Shown: positions 21,001 through 28,368, numbered from the stretch's first letter. The stretch: DNA of 64,000 bases from Flammeovirgaceae bacterium UBA6059 (GCA_002435755.1 DIYH01000011.1:19849-83848), one strand, 5' to 3'. Numbers and translations are program-made. The notes: generated from the letters alone by a model not told the origin.

Positions 21001-21475
21001 CTTGTCGGCAGAGATTATTCCAGGAGGTGAAGGACAGAGTACTTCCATTGATCTATTGGTAACTGGAGGAACAGCTCCTTTTGCTTACGACTGGAGTCAT
21101 GATACGCCGGACTTTACAGATGATGAAGATCTCAGCCCAGCAGAGCTTGATGACTATTCTGTACTTGTACAAGATGCTAATGCCTGTGTCGATACCCTTG
21201 ATATCTCCGTTACACCAAGAGATCTTGGCTGTGGTGATTTCGACTTCTCAATCTATCCTAACCCGAACAATGGCATCTTTAACCTGGTGGTCCAGCCCTG
21301 TCTCACAGGACCCTTCGTCGAGATCTATGACCTAACGGGAAAGCGGATTTACTCGACAGAACTTATTGACAACTCAGCTGTCATTGACATCTCCAACATT
21401 GCGCATCATACCTACATCCTCAAGATCCAAACCAATGAAAAGGTGACGCACAAGCTATTTCAGATTATTGAGTAA
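15020..21475 (+). CDS. Giant T9SS surface protein with BspA/DUF285, HYR and SprB-like repeats
   Basis: The product is 2151 aa with a signal peptide (about 1-25). A PKD-like strand set (TTWKTDNPGQ ... DVDWDNDGVYD) leads into 11 DUF285 repeats of about 25 aa (core FNQDIGxWDVSxVTNMxxMF), then a HYR module. The same PKD-like plus DUF285 block then repeats (12 copies, bases about 16950-18260), so half the protein is an internal duplication. The rest alternates HYR modules (six in all; core STHNSGDxFPVGTTxVxYxA) with five SprB-like repeats (core DGSIxxxVxGGxxPYxYxW). The last ~80 residues are a type A sorting domain (SIYPNPNNGIFNL ... HKLFQII), so export by T9SS and surface attachment are expected. 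Adhesion or gliding-related binding is likely. No partner gene is adjacent; a dead IS110 copy follows. Confidence 0.9.
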   Translation: MNIGKWVRITSALTALLLVLNQAQGQDAFITTWKTDNPGQTNSTSILLPVDSSFVYNYDVDWDNDGVYDTLGVTGPIIHDFGVAGTYTIAIRGDFNKIYFNNEGDTAKIIDIVQWGDIEWSSMNSAFFGCSNLNISAVDAPDLTNVGDFSNLFRGCTAFNSDINHWDVSNVAIFYRTFQGCTNFDQPLNDWDMSSCYNLDRTFLNCPAFNQPLDRWDVSGVTLFAETFNGATSFNQDIGMWDVSAAWQFAGMFVKASSFNQDIGAWQPTSATNMSRMFNQTTAFNQDIGGWDVSKVTNMSNMFSSSIFNQDISDWDVSNVKSMVRMFSGNSAFNQPIGKWNTSSLESTNWMFFNTLVFDQPLGTWDVSNLTSLHSMFRSTGAFDQDLSNWDVSNVQNMGSTFEFSVIDQDFSSWDVSNVLTMERMFSGSQLSTENYDKLLESWSVQSVQSDILFHAGSSVYCSAGAARSDLADNHDWMITDGGAETDPPIAIAQDVTLALDATGNLTLDPAAIDNGSYDDCTDVTLSASVTSFDCSDIGTPMNVTLTVEDQNGNSATDDAIVTIVDAPLLITCPADVNAVADGLGTTAQAFWTAPTLGCNYTITSTHNSGDFFPIGTTTVTYTATDPLMNSTNCSFDVIVTSDRPFVTTWKTDNSDVTNDTSIEIPTTGGGYNYDVDWNNDGIYDEFGITGDAIHDFGTAGTYTIRIRGDFPWIRFGRDGGTDNKKIVDIVQWGDIAWSSMFEAFSGCSNMTLSATDAPDLSGATRMGGIFSGCSVLDSDINHWDVSTITELGGAFAGATIFNSPLNDWDVSNVTAFTRTFRNAQAFNQPLNNWDVGNSVSMDRMFSLAKSFNQDIGNWNVSKVTNMNEMFMDAKAFDQDLGSWNVGAVTIMSEMFNGASEFNQDLNSWNTSSVETMKSMFQAAKKFNGNITAWNVSNVTDMSVMFASASSFNQNIGNWTTSSVTTLAHTFTGASIFDQDISNWNTSNVTTMRWTFRAAVEFNQDIGDWDVSSVVDMEEMFAAASLFNQDLSDWDVGQVTTMADMFRSTSIDQDFGDWDVRQVTDMSDMFLNVTLFTENYDRLLIGWNDLTLQPNVSFHGGNSIYCEGALARANMVTSDDWSINDGGPEGIAPTAVCRDITVALDNTNSITIDASLLDNGSSDNCSSISFTADQTTFTCADIGTQLVELTITDVVGNTSTCNANITVEEAPLFIANCPSDIILNNNVAGCTAIATWSEPTTNCNATLSSTSTSGDQFPVGTTTVTYTASDGLGGEVTCSFDVTVSTDLQVAVDEVIDATCPLSADGSVDILVTGGQAPYAFDWDNDGTGDLDDPEDPTNFEEGSYNVIVTDALGCTATTATTVGSTGVLEFVSCPADITVSANSAGCLGQVTWTAPVTTCPSTITSTHNSGDIFDLGTTEVVYEARDGAGGLITCSFQVTVVNDLTIGLSALNGTSCANTTDGNINVSISGGTPNYGFNWDEDGVFDDTKDLSGLTAANRTLEVQDANGCTATRTFSVPSNSEFSFIDCPDDIIITPNQDGCLALVTWEEPTVSCQASITSTHSSGDLFPVGTTEVVYTAVASNGQAITCRFDITVQDDLSVQPDTIVHASCTSIPDGSISLMVDGGSMPYTYTWFGDSLTTDADRQDDLLPGIYEVAVKGDYGCEASLTFEIEADAPFELTNCPSDTTLSVNASGCRAQVFWEAPDLLCNSVSLQSSHQPGDHFDIGTTEVSYFAHNGLGDSLFCSFDITVESALSLRFEGIQPSTCQESSDGQAAVIFEGGIPPLSYDWDYDGIGDFDNALTQSNLPYGRNIVMVRDSAGCTLTDSLFIEAIEPLEIIGCPTDTTIMVNTSACRGTLNWRTPSLLCSSGTLTTSHPPGYSFNIGTTLVEYLATNEQGETVTCTFNVTVESDLTVSLDSLASPSCYENEDGFAYITAQGGTGDYMYQWNHVGFLTAREDYENLVAGEYNVVVIDSLECRANVAFELEEIDPIDLSAEIIPGGEGQSTSIDLLVTGGTAPFAYDWSHDTPDFTDDEDLSPAELDDYSVLVQDANACVDTLDISVTPRDLGCGDFDFSIYPNPNNGIFNLVVQPCLTGPFVEIYDLTGKRIYSTELIDNSAVIDISNIAHHTYILKIQTNEKVTHKLFQIIE

Positions 21476-21754
21476 CCACTTCTTTATGAGTCGTCTGACC
21501 ACTTGGAGTAGTCCTTTAGATTATTGACGTTGGATTATTCTTGGAAAGTTGAGCATTGAATATTGCTTTTCTTCGAATAATATCCATCCTTGTAGATGAC
21601 TAACCATAGTAAAGGAGAATTAAGAGTGGTCAAGGTCTAAATGCCTATAGTCAGATTCAATCCTTTACCATGTTTTGGACTTGTCATCGAATAGATATTC
21701 GGGTTAATGACTCATTAGCAAGGACTTAATGTTATCGAAAAAGGTTAGTTACCA
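21476..21754. other. Intergenic region between the surface protein and the IS110 remnant
   Basis: No gene or strong hairpin is visible. The left end of the IS110-type element probably lies here, but IS110 elements lack terminal inverted repeats, so it cannot be placed from a single copy. Confidence 0.35.
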
Positions 21755-22769
21755 TTGTTTAACGTTAACAATAAAGCTTTGAAATTCAGTCATTTCCTGA
21801 GAGTTGATGTATCAAAAAATAAGTTAGATATAGCTCTGTTCAAGGGTAAACTATTCCTTCACCATTGTATCATTGACAACAAAGCCTCTAGGATCAACAA
21901 GTATATCAATGAACTGAAACAATTGGATGGTTTTAGTATTGTTGACTCGATTTTCCGTATTGAGAACACAGGGATTTACAATAACCCTCTGCTGGTATAT
22001 CTTCATGAGAAAAAAGGAAATATCTGGTTGCAACAAGCTTCTCGGATTAAGAATTCACTAGGCAACATTCGTGGGAAACATGATAAGATTGACGCCATCC
22101 GTATCGGCGAGTACCTCTACAAGAACAGAGAGAATATCCAGCTTTGGAAGCCCAAGCAAGAGGTAGCGCTCAAGTTAGATCGTTTAACAGTCGTTCGAGA
22201 TAGATTACTCAACATGAGAAAACAGCTAACTGTGTCACTAGATGAACAGGCTGAATCTATTCCAAAATCACTAACTCAGCTAGAAAAGCGAATTTGTCAA
22301 AAAACACTGGGGTTATCAAAGCGAATTTGGAAAAAGTATACAGGCAAATAGATAAAATCACCCAGGAAGAGCCTCAACTACATTCGCTGTTCAGTATTAT
22401 CGCTTCAGTACCAGCTGTAGATACACAGACAGCGGCAAGGATGATCATCTGCACCAATGAGTTTGAAGACATCAAAGATCCAAAGAAGTTTGCTTGCTAT
22501 AGAGGAGTGGCTACATTCAGAAACGAATCAGGACTTTCTAAAGGTCGATCAAGGGTATCCCATACGGCCAAAGAAGATGAAGTCACTGCTCCACATGCGC
22601 CATTGTTGCTATCCTATACAACAATGACTTAAAATCCGATTACCAACGTAAAGACAAGAACAAAATGAGTGTGATCAACGCTGTCAGAAACAAACTCATC
22701 CATTGAATATTCTCTTGCGTCAATCAAAACAGAAAATACAAAAATATTTACAACTCATCGTTTGCCTAA
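21755..22769 (+). pseudogene. Decayed IS110-family transposase (three lesions)
   Basis: The translation matches an IS110/IS116/IS902 DEDD transposase spread over three frames. Frame 1 (21755-22351) holds the RuvC-like domain: RVDVSKNKLDIAL, RIENTGIYNNPLL and KHDKIDAIRIGEYL. A frameshift in or near the A6 run around 22297-22303 moves to a second frame (to about 22570) with the C-terminal domain: IASVPAVDTQTAARMI and FACYRGVATFRNESG. A second shift near 22575 moves to a third frame (AILYNNDLKSDYQRKDKNKMSVINAVRNK), which has an in-frame TGA at 22704-22706 before the normal tail IFSCVNQNRKY. Three independent lesions argue for real decay rather than sequencing error. The intact protein would be about 330-340 aa. 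TTG at 21755 is only the start of the open frame. Confidence 0.85.
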
Positions 22770-22931
22770 ACCACAAAAACCTGATGGCTATTCCATCGAC
22801 CGGCATCAGGGAAGCATAGCAGCCTCAGTTGTTACAAACAAAAGTCGTCGGACCGCTAAAAATACCATGTGTTTATCGTTTATCAGTTGGGCAACTCCAA
22901 ACTCATCATTCATCATTCACTTGACCCAGCA

Positions 22932-23327
22932 CTAGTTATGCACATTCTCCAGTGGATACCCAAGACTACTCCACTCTTTAAATCCACCACCATAGTCAAG
23001 TATTGATTGGAAACCTTGCTTTTCCATGAGGTCCTTGGCCCTGGCGCTTCTACCACCGCTATGACAGTATAAGTAGTATTTCTTTTCCTTATCGAGTCCT
23101 TGAATTTGAGCAGCAAAATCATCGGCTCTGTAGTCAATGACGATGGAGCCCGGTATCATACCCTTCGCAATCTCAGCAGGTGTTCTTAGGTCGATCAATA
23201 CACCGTCCAGACCTGCTTCAATCCGGGACTTCAACTCCTCAGCCGATATGAGTCCATTCTGCTGGGAAACAGATGAACATGAAGATAAAATGAACCAAGA
23301 AAAAAACAATAAGTTCAGTCGGGTCAT
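22932..23327 (-). CDS. Rhodanese-domain lipoprotein
   Basis: The product is 131 aa. An SPII signal ends at the lipobox LSSC (Cys 17), so it is anchored in the envelope facing the periplasm or surface. The single rhodanese domain has the active loop YCHSGGRS with catalytic C88 carrying the transferable sulfane sulfur, plus the family DLRTPAEIAKGMIPGS segment. It likely moves sulfur between a periplasmic donor and acceptor. It is the last gene of a minus-strand sulfur island and lies 13 bases after the small YeeE/YedE gene, so co-transcription is likely. Confidence 0.9.
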   Translation of the reverse strand: MTRLNLLFFSWFILSSCSSVSQQNGLISAEELKSRIEAGLDGVLIDLRTPAEIAKGMIPGSIVIDYRADDFAAQIQGLDKEKKYYLYCHSGGRSARAKDLMEKQGFQSILDYGGGFKEWSSLGYPLENVHN

Positions 23328-23340
23328 GACGTGTAAGTAT

Positions 23341-23751
23341 TTAATGAGGTAATCTATCTTTTAGTGCTCCATACACCCATGTACCAAACACCGCAGTGAC
23401 AACAGCAACAATAATAACACTATAACCTCCACCCACCAATGCAAAGAGTGGAGCAGGGCATGCTCCGGTTAACGCCCAGCCGAGTCCAAAGATAGTACCT
23501 CCTATATAAACACCCGGATGAAAAGGCTTATCAGCAAGCCCAATCTCACCACCCTTAATAGTCTTGATGTTATAGCGCTTGATCAACTGAATAGAGACCA
23601 ATCCTACCAGCACCGCCAGACCGATGATACCGTACATATGAATGGACTGAAAACGGAACATCTCTTGTATCCTGAACCAGCTAATCACCTCTGCTTTGGT
23701 CAAGAGGATACCAAAAGCGATTCCTATGATCAAAAACTTAATATTCTTCAT
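23341..23751 (-). CDS. YeeE/YedE sulfur-transport protein, small (C-terminal-type) half
   Basis: The product is 136 aa with about four membrane helices. I chose the ATG at 23751, two bases after the upstream partner's stop; the frame stays open further upstream but overlaps that gene. The key motif is GWALTGACPAPLFALVGGG (about residues 94-112) with the conserved Cys that in full-length YeeE helps pass thiosulfate through the membrane. The adjacent gene supplies the other half, so the two probably form one heterodimeric transporter for a sulfur compound. Confidence 0.85.
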   Translation of the reverse strand: MKNIKFLIIGIAFGILLTKAEVISWFRIQEMFRFQSIHMYGIIGLAVLVGLVSIQLIKRYNIKTIKGGEIGLADKPFHPGVYIGGTIFGLGWALTGACPAPLFALVGGGYSVIIVAVVTAVFGTWVYGALKDRLPH

Positions 23752-23753
23752 AA

Positions 23754-24311
23754 CTAGTAGATGATAGGATAAATAATGTGTGTGATAAACAAGCCCCCGA
23801 CAAAGAATCCAATAACAGCTATCAAAGAAGGCCATTGTAAATTGGATAGGCCTGTAATTGCATGGCCTGAAGTACATCCTCCCGCATAGCGGGTCCCAAA
23901 ACCTACCATAAATCCGCCTATTGCAATAAGCAACACTCCCTGCCAATTGGCAAGATTACTCCAGCTAAATATTTCAACAGGAGCAAGACCCGAAAAGTCG
24001 CTTATACCCATGGCCTTAAGATCTGAGACTGTATCCTGGCTCAATGCCACCTGATCATAGTTCATCAACCACTCATGGCCAATGAAACCGCCGATAACAA
24101 TCCCCAGCACAAAAAAAAGGTTCCAGCTTTCTGATTTCCAGTTGTAGTTGAAAAAGGGAATGTTTGCTGGTATACAAGCCGCACAGATATGTCTTAGATT
24201 CGATGAGACCCCAAAGGACTTGTTATCAATAATTAGAAACAATGGCACCATCAAGCCGATCAGAGGACCTACCACGTACCACGGCCATGGTCCAAGTACT
24301 ACTTCCCACAT
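23754..24311 (-). CDS. YeeE/YedE sulfur-transport protein, large (N-terminal-type) half
   Basis: The product is 185 aa with about five membrane helices. It carries the family motif RYAGGCTSGHAITGLS (about residues 139-154), whose Cys is one of the sulfur-relay residues of YeeE, and a second Cys pair in HICAACIPANIPFF (about 41-54). It is encoded two bases upstream of the small half. Full-length YeeE is about 350 aa in one chain; here the function is split, which is common in Bacteroidota. The substrate could be thiosulfate or another sulfane-sulfur anion; the neighbouring persulfide dioxygenase and rhodanese support that reading. Confidence 0.87.
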   Translation of the reverse strand: MWEVVLGPWPWYVVGPLIGLMVPLFLIIDNKSFGVSSNLRHICAACIPANIPFFNYNWKSESWNLFFVLGIVIGGFIGHEWLMNYDQVALSQDTVSDLKAMGISDFSGLAPVEIFSWSNLANWQGVLLIAIGGFMVGFGTRYAGGCTSGHAITGLSNLQWPSLIAVIGFFVGGLFITHIIYPIIY

Positions 24312-24336
24312 TTTTTTATTCGTTTAGGTTATTGCA

Positions 24337-24360
24337 GGGAGACAACCCCCATTGTCTCCC
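24337..24360 (-). promoter_or_regulatory. Perfect 9-bp hairpin between the persulfide dioxygenase and YeeE genes
   Basis: The arms GGGAGACAA (24337-24345) and TTGTCTCCC (24352-24360) enclose a 6-base loop. There is no U tract on either strand, so it is not a typical intrinsic terminator. It lies in the 135-base gap between the dioxygenase stop and the large YeeE start, where an attenuator, RNA-processing site or operator is plausible. Confidence 0.5.
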
Positions 24361-24446
24361 GAATGATTCCATCACACTACCACTATTTGGTTTTGAAGAT
24401 GGAATTGATCTAGTTATTGTCTTCAGTTGTATCCAGAGCGACAGTT

Positions 24447-25871
24447 TTAAGCCATTGCAGCGAGCTTGGCATCCCTGATTTGTGTAGGACAAGGTCCTGT
24501 CACAAGTTTTGCGTTTCCATCTTTTTTGATGCTGTTCCATCCTCCCCAGACATTCACAATGTTGTCAATTCCATTTCGCTTGAGAATAGAGGCAGCTATC
24601 ATAGAACGATAGCCACCAAGACAGTGTATCAGGTATTGTTGATCATTGTTGACCTTATCAAGGTTCTGCTCCAGATCTTTTAAAGGAATGTTCAATGCTC
24701 CTTCTACATGCTCAGTATCAAACTCCGGATTCCTTCGCACATCCATTACGGACATGCCTTCAGCCTGATATTCAGAGACTATCTCACCTTTCACGCTGTT
24801 GACTGTCTCTAAAACCTCTCCGGATTGGCTCCAGGACCCAACACCACCTTCCATGTAACCTGCAACATTTTCAAATCCTACTCTTGCGAGCCTCAATACC
24901 GATTCCTGTTCTTTTCCTTCCTCAGTAACTAACACAAGCTTTTGGTTGATATCAAACAGGGTACCCACCCAAACGGCGAAGGTACCATCGAGACCAATGC
25001 TGTAGCTATCTTTGATGAACCCTTTCTCGAAGTGATCAGGAATGCGAGTATCAAGAATTATGGCACCATCGGCTACTATTGATTTGAAATCATCTACCGA
25101 CAATGCAGTAAGGTTACGATCCATCACTTCATCGATATTCTCATAACCAGATTTATTGATCCTTACATTCTCAGGAAAATAGGCCGGAGGTGTCGTTAAG
25201 CCATCAGTTACAACATCAACAAACTGCTCCTTGGTCATTGGTTGCAATGCATAATTGAACTTACGCTGCTGTCCTACAGTCGACTGCCGCTCATCACTGA
25301 GGTTCTTACCACATTGTGAACCAGCTCCATGTCCCGGAAAGACGATCACCTCATCAGCTAATGGCAATAGCTTTGTATGCAGCGAATCATACAAATGACC
25401 GGCCAGATCTTCTTCCGTAAGGTCGCTTTTTACCGCCAGATCAGGGCGTCCCACATCACCAATAAACAGAGTATCACCGGTGAAAATAGCATGATCCTTA
25501 CCCTCCTCATCCTGCAACAGGTAAGTAGTGGACTCCGTGGTATGGCCAGGAGTGTGTAATATTTTGATCTTGATATCACCTACATACAGCACTTCACCAT
25601 CTTCTGTAATGTGAGCGTCGTACATTGGATTTGCGTTAGGACCAAAAATGATAGTCGCTCCCGTCTTTTTCGCCAGATCCAGATGACCCGAGACAAAATC
25701 AGCATGAAAATGGGTCTCTAGCACATATTTGATTTTTGCCCCTCTTTTTTCTGCTAATTCAAGATAAGGCTTGGTTTCGCGGATGGGATCGATAATTGCC
25801 GCTTCACCATTTGATTCAATATAATAGGCAGCCTCTGCAAGACAGCCTGTGTACAATTGTTCGATATACAT
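24447..25871 (-). CDS. Persulfide dioxygenase-rhodanese fusion (MBL fold)
   Basis: The product is 474 aa. Residues 1-240 are an ETHE1-like metallo-beta-lactamase domain with the metal motif HFHADFVSGH (H54, H56, D58, H63), HTPGHTTES and FPGHGAGSQCG. Two rhodanese-like domains follow: the first (about 255-355) has no active-site Cys (LVTEEGKEQES), the second (about 370-470) has HCLGGYRS with a catalytic Cys. Such fusions oxidise glutathione- or thiol-persulfide to sulfite, and the rhodanese part can combine sulfite with persulfide to thiosulfate. The start is ATG at 25871. The 28-base gap to the upstream TSUP gene contains repeats that could bind a regulator. It is the enzymatic centre of the island. 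Confidence 0.92.
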   Translation of the reverse strand: MYIEQLYTGCLAEAAYYIESNGEAAIIDPIRETKPYLELAEKRGAKIKYVLETHFHADFVSGHLDLAKKTGATIIFGPNANPMYDAHITEDGEVLYVGDIKIKILHTPGHTTESTTYLLQDEEGKDHAIFTGDTLFIGDVGRPDLAVKSDLTEEDLAGHLYDSLHTKLLPLADEVIVFPGHGAGSQCGKNLSDERQSTVGQQRKFNYALQPMTKEQFVDVVTDGLTTPPAYFPENVRINKSGYENIDEVMDRNLTALSVDDFKSIVADGAIILDTRIPDHFEKGFIKDSYSIGLDGTFAVWVGTLFDINQKLVLVTEEGKEQESVLRLARVGFENVAGYMEGGVGSWSQSGEVLETVNSVKGEIVSEYQAEGMSVMDVRRNPEFDTEHVEGALNIPLKDLEQNLDKVNNDQQYLIHCLGGYRSMIAASILKRNGIDNIVNVWGGWNSIKKDGNAKLVTGPCPTQIRDAKLAAMA

Positions 25872-25900
25872 ATCGGTTCAGTTTATATTGTTCGATATAC
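25857..25900 (-). promoter_or_regulatory. Direct repeat and palindrome around the persulfide dioxygenase start
   Basis: The 13-mer TTGTTCGATATAC occurs at 25857-25869 and again at 25888-25900 (31-base period). In addition CGATAT-AC-ATATCG at 25862-25875 is a perfect inverted repeat whose centre holds the dioxygenase start codon. The arrangement is suitable for repressor binding or control of translation, possibly by the ArsR protein of this island. It could also be the trace of a small tandem duplication. Confidence 0.4.
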
Positions 25901-26688
25901 TAATTCCATAATTCTTTGTAAAAGATAAAAAGGGCCATAACAGCTACAAACCATCCAAACCCTCTCTTCAGCTTTTCACCTTGGACGTACTTGCTGGCAA
26001 ATGATCCTCCAAAAATGCCAAATATGGCAAACAGCGAAAATGCCAACACAAAACTCCAATCTATGCTTTGAGTACTCAGATCACCAATAAATCCAATCAA
26101 CGATTTGACGGCTATGATGATCAGGGATGTCCCAACGGCCAACTTCATAGGTAATCGTGCCAGTAATACTAACGCCGGAATAATGAGAAAGCCCCCACCT
26201 GCACCAACCAACCCCGTAATTACTCCTACTAATGCTCCTTCGATCAATATCAACGGGTAATTGAATACAACCTCTTTCTCCTCAGATTCTGGTCTTTTGC
26301 CACTTTTGATCATCGAAAAAGCAGCCAAAATCATTACAACACCAAAAAACAGCATTAACATCATACCCTTCTCTAATTCAAACTGACCCAATGTCACAAC
26401 ATCAGGAATGGCAGGTACGAGAAACTTTCGTGTTGAATAAACGGCAATGAAGGAAGGTATTGCAAATACTAAGGCCGTCTTATAATCAAGTTGTTGTTTC
26501 ATCATGTAACTGAATGACCCAATCAGACTAGTCAACCCAACAATGAACAACGAATAGGCAGTGGCCAACACCGGGTCGATATTCAAAAAATAGACCATAA
26601 CAGGAACGGTAAGGATAGACCCCCCTCCACCGATCAGCCCCATTGTAAATCCAATGATAATAGCCGCCATAAACCCGACTAACTCCAT
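25900..26688 (-). CDS. TSUP (TauE/SafE) family permease
   Basis: The product is 262 aa with about eight membrane helices in two similar halves, each with the family signature (GFTMGLIGGGGSILTVPVMV near residue 13 and GVITGLVGAGGGFLIIPALV near 154). TSUP proteins move sulfite, sulfonates or other sulfur anions. Its place between the ArsR regulator and the persulfide dioxygenase suggests export of sulfite or thiosulfate produced by the latter, as reported for other sulfide-detoxification operons. Spacing to the dioxygenase gene is 28 bases and to the regulator 33 bases, so one transcript is likely. Confidence 0.92.
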   Translation of the reverse strand: MELVGFMAAIIIGFTMGLIGGGGSILTVPVMVYFLNIDPVLATAYSLFIVGLTSLIGSFSYMMKQQLDYKTALVFAIPSFIAVYSTRKFLVPAIPDVVTLGQFELEKGMMLMLFFGVVMILAAFSMIKSGKRPESEEKEVVFNYPLILIEGALVGVITGLVGAGGGFLIIPALVLLARLPMKLAVGTSLIIIAVKSLIGFIGDLSTQSIDWSFVLAFSLFAIFGIFGGSFASKYVQGEKLKRGFGWFVAVMALFIFYKELWN

Positions 26689-26721
26689 TCTACACTTAGT
26701 TCTAGTATCTCTACAGTCGGT

Positions 26722-27033
26722 TCAAGGCATCACAAGATTGCAATGCTGCATACAGTGTATTACCTCTACCACTTCTTTCATCTTAAGAGAGTAGTAGATG
26801 TTTTTTCCATCCCGTTCTGACTTGAGTATGCCCTTCAACTTCATATTAGACAAATGATGAGAGGTGAGAGACTGCTCAGAATCAAGAAGTCTGCAGATAT
26901 CATTCACTGATAGACGGTCGTTCTCGGTCAGTAAGTCAATAATGCCAATCCTTAGCGGATGGGCTATGGTTTTGAGTATAAAAGCTACCTTTTCGAGCTT
27001 TTCTACGTCGATGATGGTCTTCGTCTCAAGCAT
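26722..27033 (-). CDS. ArsR-family transcriptional regulator of the sulfur island
   Basis: The product is 103 aa from the ATG at 27033; the open frame extends upstream into what looks like the operator, so the internal ATG is preferred. It is a winged helix-turn-helix: AHPLRIGIIDLL, the recognition region EQSLTSHHLSNMKLKGIL and the wing SERDGKNIYYSL. Cysteines are in NDIC and near the C terminus (HCMQHC). BigR/SqrR-type members sense persulfides through a Cys in this N-terminal region and one near the C terminus; the pattern here is compatible but the first Cys is shifted, so a thiol-sensing role is inference. It leads the island and probably represses it. Confidence 0.85.
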   Translation of the reverse strand: MLETKTIIDVEKLEKVAFILKTIAHPLRIGIIDLLTENDRLSVNDICRLLDSEQSLTSHHLSNMKLKGILKSERDGKNIYYSLKMKEVVEVIHCMQHCNLVMP

Positions 27034-27042
27034 AATGCAAAC

Positions 27043-27062
27043 ATATGAACATATATTCATAT
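27043..27062 (-). promoter_or_regulatory. Inverted repeat upstream of the ArsR gene, likely operator
   Basis: Perfect 7-bp arms ATATGAA (27043-27049) and TTCATAT (27056-27062) with a 6-base spacer lie 10 bases upstream of the ArsR start codon. An AT-rich dyad of this size beside its own gene is typical for ArsR-family autoregulation. The divergent DUF819 gene starts about 95 bases away and might be affected too. Confidence 0.55.
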
Positions 27063-27155
27063 ATACAATCATTACAAAGGTTAAGAGTACCACAAATGCT
27101 TAAGTCTACTTTATTGTAAAATCACTATTTTACCCGATTGCTAACCCGTCATTTT

Positions 27156-28310
27156 ATGCAAGATTCTTTAGGTGTATTAGCCATACTCTCTCTTAATATA
27201 GTGATCTGCGAATGGCTCTGTCGTCGCACATTTCTGAGACATTTTGGGACCACTTTGCTAGTAATACTTTTCACAGCAGTGGTAGCCAATCTTGGTATTA
27301 TTCCTTCTGCTTCTAACGCCTCTGATCTCTATGGAGGTATTTTCGCATACGTAGCTCCTATCTCTATCTTCTTTCTTTTGCTAGGCGTCAACCTAAGCCA
27401 TCTAAAAAGGGCAGGCCTACCCATGCTCATCATGTTCTTTGTAGGGGCTATGAGTACGTCCATCGGTGCAATTCTCGCTGTGCAATTTGTGGGAGGTGAT
27501 GCGTTAGGCAATGGCTATAAGGCCATGGCCGGAATGATGACGGGCACCTATATTGGCGGTAGCGTCAACTTCAATGCTATAGCACTCCACTATGACATAG
27601 CTAAGGACGGCAGCCTCTATGCCGGTACGGTTGCAGTAGACAACATTTTGACTGCTATTTGGATGATTTGCTCTTTGCTATTGCCCAAGTTGTTTCAAAA
27701 ATGGCTACCACGACCTGTGCTCAATCAAAATGGTCAATTGAGTGAGCAGGAACTTGACGATATGCACAACGAACATGAAACAGTCGACCCACAACAACTC
27801 GCACTACTGATCTTCCTGGGAGCAGGAGTGTTATGGGTTTCAAACATATCAGCCGACTGGCTAGCTCAACTAGGGGTCAACTTTCCCTCTATTCTGATTC
27901 TTACGACCATCGCACTAATTCTTGCACAGATACCAGCAATCCAAAGGATTAATGGAGCGAAGCTTCTAGGCCTGTATTCGATCTATCTGTTCCTAGCCGT
28001 GATTGGCGCTTTTTGTGAACTTGCTGCACTAGGCAAGATCGGATCATTAGCCATAGTTATTCTTGCATTTACTACTACTATTGTAGTGGTTCATGGACTC
28101 CTCACCTATCTCTTTGGAGGTATGCTTAAGCAAGACTGGGACCTTGTGGCAGTGGCCAGTCAGGCTAACATTGGAGGGCCATCCTCCGCTATGGCATTAG
28201 CCAAAAGTCTTGATCGGACTGACCTCATATTACCATCAATACTTGTAGGTACTTTAGGAGCCGGACTCGGCACCTATATAGGCTTTTTTGTTGCCGAAGT
28301 AGTACTCTGA
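27156..28310 (+). CDS. DUF819 family integral membrane protein
   Basis: The product is 384 aa from the ATG at 27156 (a TTG at 27138 would add six residues). It has about ten to eleven membrane helices arranged as two related halves. The segments PISIFFLLLGVNLSHLKRAG, GTYIGGSVNFNAIA and ANIGGPSSAMALAKSL match the DUF819/YjcL family, relatives of glutamate/sodium symporters. Substrate is unknown. It is divergent from the ArsR gene and separated from the peptidase gene downstream by 58 bases. Confidence 0.87.
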   Translation: MQDSLGVLAILSLNIVICEWLCRRTFLRHFGTTLLVILFTAVVANLGIIPSASNASDLYGGIFAYVAPISIFFLLLGVNLSHLKRAGLPMLIMFFVGAMSTSIGAILAVQFVGGDALGNGYKAMAGMMTGTYIGGSVNFNAIALHYDIAKDGSLYAGTVAVDNILTAIWMICSLLLPKLFQKWLPRPVLNQNGQLSEQELDDMHNEHETVDPQQLALLIFLGAGVLWVSNISADWLAQLGVNFPSILILTTIALILAQIPAIQRINGAKLLGLYSIYLFLAVIGAFCELAALGKIGSLAIVILAFTTTIVVVHGLLTYLFGGMLKQDWDLVAVASQANIGGPSSAMALAKSLDRTDLILPSILVGTLGAGLGTYIGFFVAEVVL

Positions 28311-28368
28311 CCCACTTGCGACCTCACGCTGTTTCAGCTATTTTTGATGTGAACTAACCACTTTTATC

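Noticed and set aside
22338..22632. Two shorter IS110 frames as separate functional genes or programmed frameshifting
   Set aside because: Domains are cut at non-functional points, there are two shifts plus a nonsense codon, and IS110 transposases are normally one uninterrupted frame.
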